Shown here: positions 22,052 to 31,225 of the stretch, in pieces
How the letters are laid out: each line of letters starts with the position of its first letter
Position numbering within the stretch: position 1 is the first letter of the stretch
Source: Garcia nutans
Lineage: Eukaryota > Streptophyta > Magnoliopsida > Malpighiales > Euphorbiaceae
Reading direction: 5' to 3'
DNA length: 64,000 nt
NCBI GenBank assembly: GCA_947685225.1
Contig: CANTUV010000053.1
Location: 9,533,501 to 9,597,500 of the forward strand
Made by a program: the position numbers and the translations under genes
The notes under the pieces: generated by a model
What the model was told of the DNA's origin: nothing
Databases searched by the model: none
What the model saw: the letters and a program-made list of their open reading frames with translations, nothing else

Positions 22052-22781
22052 TTGTAATATCCCAAAATATACCCTAGATGTTTTGGGTTTTATTATTATT
22101 ATAATTGGATTTATTGTATATGTTTTATTGTTAGAAAAAGGGGTTTTTAAAAGAAGTGTATATGTGATGTATATTAGGATATATATAACATATACCTAAG
22201 TCATGGAAAGTCAAAGTTTTGAGTTAGTGGAAGAAGATATTTGTTGTGTTTTTGAATTTGTTATTAATTAATTAATAAGGATTTGAATGTGTGGAAGAGG
22301 TTGAAAGAGATTAGTTTAATATTTTAAATTGCTTGGTTGAGAGAGTTTTAAGGAAAAGAGGGGTTTGACTTTGGATTTCTCTTTCTTCCTTCTTCTTTCT
22401 TTCTCATTGCCGTGGATCACTTTCTCCTTCTCCTTCCTTTGCTTTGTTTGGCCGGTTAACACAAGAAACAAGAGAGCAAAGAAGAGATTTGAACCTCTAA
22501 CTCAAGATCTAAGGAAGCTTTCAAGAGTTCAAGTGGAAAGTTAAGAGATTTCTTCATCTTTGGTAAGTTCTTCACTTGACTCTTTGATTTCTTTGAGTTT
22601 TTGAGTTGAGTTGTGATTGGTATGTGATTATGTTGTTTAAGATGGGTTTAAGAGTGTTTGGGTAACTGATTTCTTGTTTTTGGGGATGGATTGGAGGAAA
22701 GAGTAGTTGTTGGAAGTGATTGTTTTGAGGTTGTGTTTTAGGTTTGTGTTGTTGTTTTGGCCGGAATCTGGGTTGTTGGCC

Positions 22782-23136
22782 TGACACGCCCTAGGGCACG
22801 TCCAGGATTTTGGGCGTGTCGATAGCTATGTATTTTGGGATGAGTGGCACAACCAGTGACACGCCCATGTCACTGAGCGTGTTGTAGCTTCTGTGTGGCA
22901 GTAGGATTGACACGACCAGTAACACGCCCGTGTTATTGAGCGTGTCATAGCCACTGTGTTTTTGGGGTATTGACACGGCCATGAGCACGTTCTTGATGTT
23001 GGACGTGTCACTATTGTTGTGAGGCAGAAGGTATTACACGCCCAGTAACACGCCTGTGTCATTGAGCGTGTAAAAGCTTCTGTGTTGTGGAGTTAGGGCA
23101 CGGTCAGGGACACGCCCGTGTGGGTGAGCGTGTCAT
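22782..23136 (+). repeat. 63-bp tandem repeat in E2 3' LTR
   Basis: Same block as 15661-16015; I saw no difference between the two by eye. Confidence 0.84.
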
Positions 23137-23622
23137 GGTTAGAGTTTGCCCTAGTTGGTTCTTAGCCTTATGTTCTTATAAGGGTTTCATCTTCCTTTGG
23201 ATTAGGTTGTGAAGAAGGTGAATTACTCTAATTCAAGAAGTGAAAGATTGTTGGAAAGAGAGGTGTTAATATTGTGTGGGTTGCATTTAAGGTAAGTATA
23301 AACTACATTATTGCATACATCCATATGATGTTGAAATTTAACATACATTTCATGATATTGATGATGCTTATGAATAATGTTATGTTGTGTATAATGTGGA
23401 ATATGATGTGAACATTTATAATGATGTGAAAGATATGATAATGTGATGAATTGTATTTATGTGATGAGAAGCCATGATTGTTGGCTATGATGATAAAATA
23501 AATTACAATTGAGGCAAGGTTGCCTATTGCGAAAATGAGAATGAAATGAGAATGAAATGATTTTGTGTAAAGTGTGTTATTCAACCTTCAGAGTTCTGAT
23601 TTTGGCAGGCATGCCTATTGTA

Positions 23623-23871
23623 GTAACAGTCTAGCCGGGTTGAGGATCTCCTCAAGTTGTTGAGTTGATGGTCCAAGAGACTGGGTCTGTTACTTTATAA
23701 ATGTGAAATGATAGATGTAAATTGAAGTAACAGTCTAGCCGGGTTGAGGATCTCCTCGATTTAGTCGGGTTGATGGTCCAAGAGACTGGGTCTGTTACAG
23801 GTAACATTCTAGCCGGGTTGAGGATCTCCTCAAGTTGTTGAGTTGATGGTCCAAGAGACTGGGTCTGTTAC
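23623..23871 (+). repeat. Three 71-bp repeats in E2 3' LTR
   Basis: Same three copies with GTAACA/TGTTAC ends as in the 5' LTR. Confidence 0.84.
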
Positions 23872-24148
23872 CCTATCCATGGATAGAGAGATATGTATTT
23901 TGCCTACGGGCTTGATTATTGTGATATTGGACCGAAACAGCAACTCTGAACTTTGAATAACAAATTAGTGTCTTGTGGGCCCATAGGTGTCTTTGTTGAA
24001 TGAGTATAATGGATGATGATATGATTATTGAAATTATGAAATTTAACCTTTATATATATATATATATGATTATTATTGATTGAATGTATGATATTGATAT
24101 TGACATTTCATATTATCATGATGGTTTGTACTACTGAGTTTTGGCTCA

Positions 24149-24170
24149 GCGCGATTGTGGTTCATCGCGC
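24149..24170 (+). promoter_or_regulatory. GCGCGAT hairpin in E2 3' LTR
   Basis: Identical to the hairpin at 17013-17034. Confidence 0.55.
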
Positions 24171-24517
24171 AGGTGGTAGAGTTGATAGGGTTGAGACTGA
24201 GGATTCCTCTAGACCTAGTTGAGCTTTACTTGAAGAGTTGGATTAGAGCTTAAAGATCAGAGAGTCAAGCTGCCAATCATGTATCTATTCTATGTTGTAT
24301 ATATTTTTGACGTTTATGTATTTGAACTTGTAAAAATTTGTGATAACTTCCGCTGTGAATTTATAAATGTTTTTATACATAGTATCTTTTGAATTTCCTT
24401 TAAACATTCGAGTTATGAGTTGTGTATTTTAAACAGTGGCATGTTCTATATTCAGTATACGTATTATACGATCGTATAAGCATGCTTGGTACGTATACGG
24501 GATATAGGGGTGTTACA

Positions 24518-24522
24518 GGACT
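24518..24522 (+). repeat. Target-site duplication of E2, right copy (GGACT)
   Basis: Matches the GGACT left of the element and continues into normal spacer (GGACTAATAAATC). Confidence 0.93.
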
Positions 24523-24762
24523 AATAAATCATTTGTTGGCCTTTTAGAGCAACGCGAGTAATATAGCCGATATGGCGTCGCTTGGCTCGTTTGCCCGAAT
24601 CAGTCTCTCTCTGCAGCAGATTTGAGAGTGTTGGTGCGTGGGCGAGCTTAGAATGGCACCGTAGGAAGATGGACGAATAAGAAAGAGAATAGGCAAGGGC
24701 CATTCTCATTGAAACCGTGAGAGGGAGAGAATAAATTAAATTTTCTGGCAGCGCATTACGGG
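24518..24762 (+). repeat. 245-bp direct repeat right of E2
   Basis: Partner of 14681-14925; here the segment runs on into a complete 5S gene. Confidence 0.85.
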
Positions 24763-24879
24763 TGCGATCATACCAGCACAAACGCACCGGATCCCATCAG
24801 AACTCCGAAGTCAAAAGGGCTTGGGCGAGAGTAGTACTGAGATGGGTGACCTCTTGGGAAGTCCTCGTGTTGCACCCCT
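24760..24879 (+). rRNA. rrn5: 5S rRNA gene, copy 30
   Basis: Changes T21A, T53C, C57A, T59G. First gene after E2. Confidence 0.9.
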
Positions 24880-25185
24880 ATCATTTTTCTTTTTTCAAAA
24901 ATATTTTTTTATCAATCACGATCATTTGCAATGTGGGGCCGGCGGACTAATAAATCATTTGTTGGCCTTTTAGAGCAATGCGAGAAATATCACCGATATG
25001 GCGTCGCTTAGCTCATTTGCTCGAATCAGTATCTTTCTGCAGCAGATTTGAGAGCGGTGGTGCTTGGGCGATCTTAGGATGGCATCGTAGGAAGACGGAC
25101 GAATGAGAAAGAGAATAGGCAAGCGCCATTCTCAGCGAAGCAGTGAGAGGGAGAAAATAAATTAAATTTTCTGGCAGCGCATGAC

Positions 25186-25305
25186 GGGTGCGATCATACC
25201 AGCACTAATGCACCGGATCCCATCAGAACTCCGAAGTTAAACGTGCATGGGCGAGAGTAGTACTGAGATGGGTGACCTCTTGGGAAGTGCTCGTGTTGCA
25301 CCCCT
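25186..25305 (+). rRNA. rrn5: 5S rRNA gene, copy 31
   Basis: Changes C24T, T62A, C104G. T62A breaks the A16-U62 pair. Confidence 0.9.
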
Positions 25306-25611
25306 ATCATTTTTCTTTTTTCAAAAATATTTTTTTATCAACAACGATCCTTCGCAGTTTGGGGCCGGCGGACTAATAAATCATTTGTTAGCCTTTTAGA
25401 GCAACGCGAGTAATATCGCTGATATGGCGTCGCTTGGCTCGTTTGCCCGAATCAGTCTCTCTCTGCATCATATTTGAGAGCGTTGTTGTGTGGGCGAGCT
25501 TACGATGGCATCGTAGGAAGATGAACGAATGAGAAAGAGAATAGGAAAGGGCCACTCTCAGCGAAGCAGTGAGAGGGAGAGAATAAATTAAATTTTCTGG
25601 CAGCGCATTAC

Positions 25612-25731
25612 GGGGGCGATCATACCAGCACTAACGCACCGGATCCAATCAGAACTCCGAAGTTAAACGTGCTTGGGCGAGAGTAGTACTGAGATGGGTG
25701 ACCTCTTGGGAAGTCCTCGTGTTGCACCCCT
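25612..25731 (+). rRNA. rrn5: 5S rRNA gene, copy 32
   Basis: Changes T4G and C36A only. T4G breaks a helix I pair. Confidence 0.92.
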
Positions 25732-26036
25732 ATCATTTTTTTTTTCAAAAATATTTTTTTTATCAACCACGATCTTTCGCAGTTTGGGGCCGGCGGACTA
25801 ATAAATCATTTGTTGGCCTTTTAGAGCAATGCGAGTAATATCGCCGATATGGCGTCGCTTGGCTCGTTTGCCCGAATCAGTCTCTTTCTGCAGCAGATTT
25901 GAGAGCGTTGGTGCGTGGGCGAGCTTTGGATGGCATCGTAGGAAGAGGGACGAATGAGAAAGAGAATAGGCAAGGGCCATTCTCAGCGAAGCAGTGAGAG
26001 GGAGAAAATAAATTAAATTTTCTGGCACCGCATGAC

Positions 26037-26156
26037 GGGTGCGTTCATACCAGCACTAACGCACCGGATCCCATCAGAACTCCGAAGATAAACGTGCTTG
26101 GGCGAGAGTAGTACTGAGATGGGTGACCTCTTCGGAAGTCCTTGTGTTGCACACCT
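26037..26156 (+). rRNA. rrn5: 5S rRNA gene, copy 33
   Basis: Changes A8T, T52A, G97C, C107T, C117A. Confidence 0.88.
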
Positions 26157-26463
26157 ATCATTTTTCTTTTTTCGAAAATATTTTTTTTATCAACCACGAT
26201 CATTTGCAGTTTGGGGCCGGCGGACTAATAAATTATTTGTTGACCTTTTAGAGCAACGCGAGTAATATCGCCGATATGGCCTCACTTAGCTCGTTTGCCC
26301 GAATCAGTATCTTTTTGCAGCAGATTTGAGAGCGGTGGTGCTTGGGCGAGCTTAGGATGTCATCGTAGGAAGACGGATGAATTAGAAAGAGAATAGGCAA
26401 GCGCCATTCTCAGCGAAGCAGTGAGAGGGAGAGAATTAATTAAATTTTCTGGCAGCGCATGAC

Positions 26464-26583
26464 GGGTGCGATCATACCAGCACTAACGCACCGGATCCCA
26501 TCAGAACTCCGAAGTTAAACATTCTTGGGCGAGAGTAGTACTGAGATGGGTGACCTCTTGGGAAGTCCTCGTGTTGCACCCCT
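26464..26583 (+). rRNA. rrn5: 5S rRNA gene, copy 34
   Basis: Changes G58A and G60T, which together remove two helix II pairs. Confidence 0.91.
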
Positions 26584-26887
26584 ATAATTTTTTTTTCAAA
26601 AATATTTTTTTTATCAACCACGATCATTTGCAGTTTGGGCCCGGCGGACTAATAAATCATTTGTTAGTCTTTTAGAGCAACGCGAGTAATATCGCCGATA
26701 TGGCGTCGCTTAGCTCCTTTGCCCGAATCAATATCTTTCTGCAGTAGATTTGAGAGCGTTGGTGCGTGGGCGAGCTTAGGATGGCATCGTAGGAAGAGGG
26801 ACGAATGAGAAAGAGAATAGGCAAGGGCCATTCTCAGCGAAGCAGTGAGAGGGAGAGAATAAATTAAATTTTGTGGCAGCACATTAC

Positions 26888-27007
26888 GGGTGCGATCAGA
26901 CCAGCACTAACGCACCGTATCCCATCAGAACTCCGAAGTCAAACGTGCTTGGGCGAGAGTAGTACTGAGATGGGTGACCTCTTGGGAAGTCCTTGTGTTG
27001 CACACCT
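26888..27007 (+). rRNA. rrn5: 5S rRNA gene, copy 35
   Basis: Changes T12G, G31T, T53C, C107T, C117A. Confidence 0.88.
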
Positions 27008-27311
27008 ATCATTTTTTTTTCGAAAATATTTTTTTTATCAACCACGATCCTTCGCAGTTTGGGGCCGGCGGACTAATAAATCATTTGTTGGCCTTTTAGA
27101 GCAACGCGAGTAATATCGCCGATATGGCGTCGCTTGGCTCGTTTGCCTGAATCAGCCTCTCTCTGCAGCAGATTTGAGAGCGTTGGTGCGTGGGCGAGCT
27201 TAGGATGGCATCGTAGGAAGAGGGACGAATGAGAAAGAGAATAGGCAAGCGCCATTCTCAGCGAAGCACTGAGAGGGAGAGAATAAATTAAATTTTCTGG
27301 CAGCACATTAC

Positions 27312-27431
27312 GGGTGCGATCATACCAGCACTAACGCACCAGATCCCATCAGAACTCCAAAGTTAAACGTGCTTGGGCGAGAGTAGTACTGAAATGGGTG
27401 ACCTCTTGGGAAGTCCTCGTGTTGCACCCCT
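27312..27431 (+). rRNA. rrn5: 5S rRNA gene, copy 36
   Basis: Changes G30A, G48A, G82A. G82A breaks the G82-C94 pair of helix IV. Confidence 0.9.
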
Positions 27432-27737
27432 ATCATTTTTCTTTTTTCAAAAATAATTTTTTTATCAACCACGATGATTTGCAGTTTGAGGCCGGCGGAC
27501 TAATAAATCATTTGTTTGCCCTTTAGAGCAACGCGAGTAATATCGCCGATATGGCGTCGCTTAGCTCATTCGCCCGAATCAGTAACTCTCTGTAGCAGAT
27601 TTGAGAGCGTTGGTGCGGGGCGAGCTTAGGATGGCATCGTAGGAAGAGGGACGAATGAGAAAGAGAATAGGCAAGGGCCATTCTCAGCGAAGCAGTGAGA
27701 GGGAGAGAATAAATTAAATTTTCTGGCAGCGCATTAC

Positions 27738-27857
27738 GGGTGCGATCATACCAGCACTAACGCACCGGATCCCATCAGAACTCCGAAGTCAAATGTGCTT
27801 GGGCGAGAGTAGTACTGAGATAGGTGACCTCTTGGGAAGTCCTTGTGTTGCACACCT
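27738..27857 (+). rRNA. rrn5: 5S rRNA gene, copy 37
   Basis: Changes T53C, C57T, G85A, C107T, C117A. Confidence 0.88.
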
Positions 27858-28164
27858 ATCATTTTTCTTTTTTCAAAAATATTTTTTTTATCAACCACTA
27901 TCCTTCGCAGTTTTGGGCCTGCGGACTAATAAATCATTTGTTTGCCTTTTAGAACAACGCGAGTAATATCGCCGATATGGCTTCGCTTGGCTCGTTTGCC
28001 CGAATCAGTATCTTTCTGCAGCAGATTTGAGAGCGGTGGTGCTTGGGCGAGCTTAGGATGGCATCGTAGGAAGACTGATGAATTAGAAAGAGAATAGGCA
28101 AGCGCCATTCTCAGCGAAGCAGTGAGAGGGAGAGAATAAATTAAATTTTCTGGCAGCGCATGAC

Positions 28165-28284
28165 GGGTGCGATCATACCAGCACTAACGCACCGGATCCC
28201 ATCAGAACTCCGAAGTTAAACATTCTTGGGCGAGAGTAGTACTGAGATGGGTGACCTCTTGGGAAGTCCTCGAGTTGCACCCCT
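28165..28284 (+). rRNA. rrn5: 5S rRNA gene, copy 38
   Basis: Changes G58A, G60T, T109A; counterpart of the copy at 13223. Confidence 0.9.
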
Positions 28285-28587
28285 ATCATTTTTTTTAAAA
28301 AATATTTTTTTTATCAACCACGATCATTTGCAGTTTGGGGCCGGCGGACTAATAAATCATTTGTTAGCCTTTTAGAGCAACGCGAGTAATATCGCCGATA
28401 TGGCGTCGCTTAGCTCATTTGCCCAAATCAGTATCTTTCTGCAGCAGATTTGAGAGCGTTGGTGCGTGGGCGAGCTTAGGATGGCATCGTAGGAAGAGGG
28501 ACGAATGAGAAAGAGAATAGGCAAGGGCCATTCTCAGCAAAGCAGTGAGAGGGAGAAAATAAATTAAATTTTCTGGCAGTGCATTAC

Positions 28588-28707
28588 GGGTGCGATCATA
28601 CCAGTACTAACGCACCGGATCCCATCAGAACTCCGAAGTTAAACGTGCTTTGGCGAGACTAGTACTGAGATGGGTGACCATTTGGGAAGTCCTTGTGTTG
28701 CACCCCT
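28588..28707 (+). rRNA. rrn5: 5S rRNA gene, copy 39
   Basis: Changes C18T, G64T, G72C, T93A, C94T, C107T; counterpart of the copies at 13644 and 14496, but without their G48A and C57T. Confidence 0.88.
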
Positions 28708-29014
28708 ATCATTTTTCTTTTTTAAAAAATATTTTTTTTATCAACCACGATCATTTGCAGTTTGGGGCCGGCGGACTAATAAATCATTTGTTGGCCTTTT
28801 AGAGCAACGCGAGTAATATAGCCGATATGGCGTCGCTTGGCTCGTTTGCCCGAATCAGTCTCTCTCTGCAGCAGATTTGAGAGTGTTGGTGCGTGGGCGA
28901 GCTTAGAATGGCATCGTAGGAAGAGGGACGAATAAGAAAAAGAATAGGCAAGGGCCATTCTCATTGAAACCGTGAGAGGGAGAGAATAAATTAAATTTTC
29001 TGGCAGCGCATTAC

Positions 29015-29134
29015 GGGTGCGATCATACCAGCACAAACGCACCGGATCCCATCAGAACTCCGAAGTCAAACGGGCTTGGGCGAGAGTAGTACTGAGATGG
29101 GTGACCTCTTGGGAAGTCCTTGTGTTGCACCCCT
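29015..29134 (+). rRNA. rrn5: 5S rRNA gene, copy 40
   Basis: Changes T21A, T53C, T59G, C107T. Confidence 0.9.
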
Positions 29135-29436
29135 ATCATTTTTTTTTGAAAATATTTTTTTTATCAACCACGATCATTTGCAGTGTGGGTCCGGCGGACT
29201 AATAAATCATTTGTTGGCCTTTTAGAGCAACGCGAGTAATATCGCCGATATGGCGTCGCTTAGCTCGTTTGCCTGAATCAGTATCTTTCTGCAGCAGATT
29301 TGAGAGCGTTGGTGCGGGGCGAGCTTAGGATGGCATCGTAGGAAGAGGGACAAATGAGAAAGAGAATAGGCAAGGGCCATTCTCAGCGAAGCAGTGAGAG
29401 GGAGAGAATAAATTAAATTTTCTGGCAGCGCATGAC

Positions 29437-29556
29437 GGGTGCGATCATACCAGCACTAACGCACCGGATCCCATCAGAACTCCGAAGTTAAACTTGATTG
29501 GGCGAGAGTAGTACTGAGATGGGTGACCTCTTGGGAAGTCCTTGTGTTGCACCCCT
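29437..29556 (+). rRNA. rrn5: 5S rRNA gene, copy 41
   Basis: Changes G58T, C61A, C107T; two helix II pairs are lost. Confidence 0.9.
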
Positions 29557-29863
29557 ATCATTTTTCTTATTTCGAAAATATTTTTTTTATCAACCACGAT
29601 TATTTGCAGTTTGGGGCCGGCGGACTAATAAATCATTTGTTGGCCTTTTAGAGCAACGCGAGTAATAAAGCCGATATGGCGTCGCTTAGCTCATTTGCCC
29701 AAATCAGTATCTTCCTGCAACAGATTTGAGAGCGTTGGTGCGTGGGCGATCTTAGGATGGCATCGTAGGAAGAGGGACGAATGAGAAAGAGAATAGGCAA
29801 GGGCCATTCTCAGCGAAGCAGTGAGAGGGAGAGAATAAATTAAATTTTGTGGCAGCACATTAC

Positions 29864-29983
29864 GGGTGCGATCATACCAGCACTAACGCACCGTATCCCA
29901 TCAGAACTCCGAAGTCAAACGTGCTTGGGCGAGAGTAGTACTGAGATGGGTGACCTCTTGGGAAGTCCTTGTGTTGCACACCT
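29864..29983 (+). rRNA. rrn5: 5S rRNA gene, copy 42
   Basis: Changes G31T, T53C, C107T, C117A. Confidence 0.9.
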
Positions 29984-30290
29984 ATAATTTTTCTTTTTTC
30001 GAAAATATTTTTTTTATCAACCACGATCCTTCGCAGTTTGGGGCCGGCGGACTAATAAATCATTTGTTGGCCTTTTAGAGCAACGCGAGTAATATCGCCG
30101 ATATGGCGTCGCTTGGCTCGTTTGTCCGAATCAGTCTCTCTCTGCAGCAGATTTGAGAGCGTTGGTGTGTGGGCGAGCTTTGGATGGCATCGTAGGAAGA
30201 GGGACGAATGAGAAAGAGAATAGGCAAGCGCCATTCTCAGCGAAGCAGTGAGAGGGAGAGAATAAATTAAATTTTCTGGCAGCGCATGAT

Positions 30291-30410
30291 GGGTGCGATC
30301 ATACCAGCACTAACGCACCGGATCAAATCAGAACTCCGAAGTTAAACGTGCTTGTGCGAGAGTAGTACTGAGATGGGTGACCTCTTGGGAAGTCCTCGTG
30401 TTGCACCCCT
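30291..30410 (+). rRNA. rrn5: 5S rRNA gene, copy 43
   Basis: Changes C35A, C36A, G65T; T at -1 instead of C. Confidence 0.9.
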
Positions 30411-30716
30411 ATCATTTTTCTTATTTCAAAAATATTTTTTTATCAACCACGATCATTTGTTGTTTGGGGCCGGCGGACTAATAAATTATTTCTTAGCCTT
30501 TTAGAGCAACGCGAGTAATAACGCCGATATGGCGTCGCTTAGCTCATTTGCCCAAATCAGTATCTTTCTGCAGCAGATTTGAGAGCGTTGGTGCGTGGGC
30601 GAGCTTAGGATGGCATCGTAGGAAGAGGGACGAATGAGAAAGAGAATAGGCAAGGGCCATTCTCAGCGAAGCAGTGAGAGGGAGAGAATAAATTAAATTT
30701 TCTGGCAGCGCATTAC

Positions 30717-30836
30717 GGGTGCGATCATACCAGCACTAACGCACCGGATCCCTTCAGAACTCCGAAGTTAAACGTGCTTGGGCGAGAGTAGTACTGAGAT
30801 GGGTGACCTCTTGGGAAGTCCTCGTGTTGCACCCCT
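30717..30836 (+). rRNA. rrn5: 5S rRNA gene, copy 44
   Basis: One change only, A37T, in the helix III loop. Among the most intact copies. Confidence 0.94.
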
Positions 30837-31141
30837 ATCATTTTTTTTTTCAAAAATATTTTTTTTATCAACCACGATCATTTGCAGTTTTGGGCCTGCG
30901 GAATAATAAATCATTTGTTGGCCTTTTAAAGCAACGCGAGTAATATCGCCGATATGGCGTCGCTTAGCTCGTTTGCCCGAATCAGTATCTTTCTGCAGCA
31001 GATTTGAGAGCAGTGGTGCTTGGGCTAGCTTAGGATGGCATCGTAGGAAGACGGACAAATGAGAAAGAGAATAGGCAAGCGCCATTCTCAGTGTAGCAGT
31101 GAGAGGGAGAGAATAAATTAAATTTTCTGGCAGCGCATGAC

Positions 31142-31225
31142 GGGTGCGATCATACCAGCACTAACGCACCGGATCCCTTCAGAACTCCGAAGGTAAACGT
31201 GCTTGGGCGAGAGTAGTACTGAGAT
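31142..31225 (+). pseudogene. rrn5: 5S gene cut at nt 84 by E3
   Basis: The first 84 nt are present (A37T, T52G) up to ACTGAGAT, then E3 protease sequence begins. The other 36 nt and the first part of the spacer are not found on the right side of E3, so they were lost. Confidence 0.92.

Larger units (their letters stand above)
17551..22057 (+). pseudogene. E2 gag-pol polyprotein, disrupted
   Basis: ATG at 17551 opens a gag-PR-RT frame. Gag core lies at about residues 70-230; two zinc knuckles follow (C-X2-C-X3-H-X3-C and [14 protein letters not shown]) near residues 320-355; the protease site reads LIDPGSTHS near residue 440; RT starts near residue 595. One base is missing near 19915, just after FIDDILVYS; two extra T in a run at 20111-20118 shift the frame again; a TGA at 21347-21349 replaces an Arg in the integrase core (SLVSD*DPR). 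RNase H (20300-20680) and the integrase finger (20940-21080) lie between. The DLRSGYHQ Gly is Trp, and GPY/F begins GSYEIL. A 194-bp deletion near 21980 removes the chromodomain and ends the frame at 22057. Confidence 0.93.
14932..24517 (+). mobile_element. E2: complete LTR retrotransposon, Ty3/gypsy chromovirus (Tekay/Del-like), coding region defective
   Basis: Order: 5' LTR, tRNA-iMet type primer-binding site, gag-pol in one frame, polypurine tract, 3' LTR, all flanked by GGACT. Total length is 9,586 bp. By eye the LTRs differ by about four substitutions and two short-repeat length changes (15 bp), so insertion is recent. The coding region nevertheless has two frameshifts, a stop codon and a 194-bp deletion that removes the chromodomain. 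The element therefore depends on proteins from relatives. Confidence 0.96.
22053..24517 (+). repeat. E2 3' LTR (2,465 bp)
   Basis: Nearly identical to the 5' LTR. It has an extra 11-bp GAGAATGAAAT unit near 23540 and two more TA steps near 24055, which account for the 15-bp size difference. Point differences seen: ATTACC/ATTGCC, CCTTTTC/CCTTTGC, AGATGTG/AGATATG, TAAGCAG/TAAACAG. Confidence 0.95.
24518..31225 (+). repeat. 5S rDNA tandem array B (15 full copies)
   Basis: Same unit, orientation and spacer types as array A. The block 27738-29134 matches the block 12796-14192 in array A in copy order and private changes (T109A; G72C with T93A; the CATTGAAACC spacer). The two arrays were one before E2 inserted, and blocks of units had been duplicated. 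The array ends inside a 5S gene at the E3 junction. Confidence 0.95.

Noticed and set aside
14932..24517. Cassandra-type element (a TRIM with 5S sequence in its LTRs)
   Set aside because: The LTRs of E2 and E3 contain no 5S-like stretch. The 5S genes lie outside the elements, and E2 has gag-pol.
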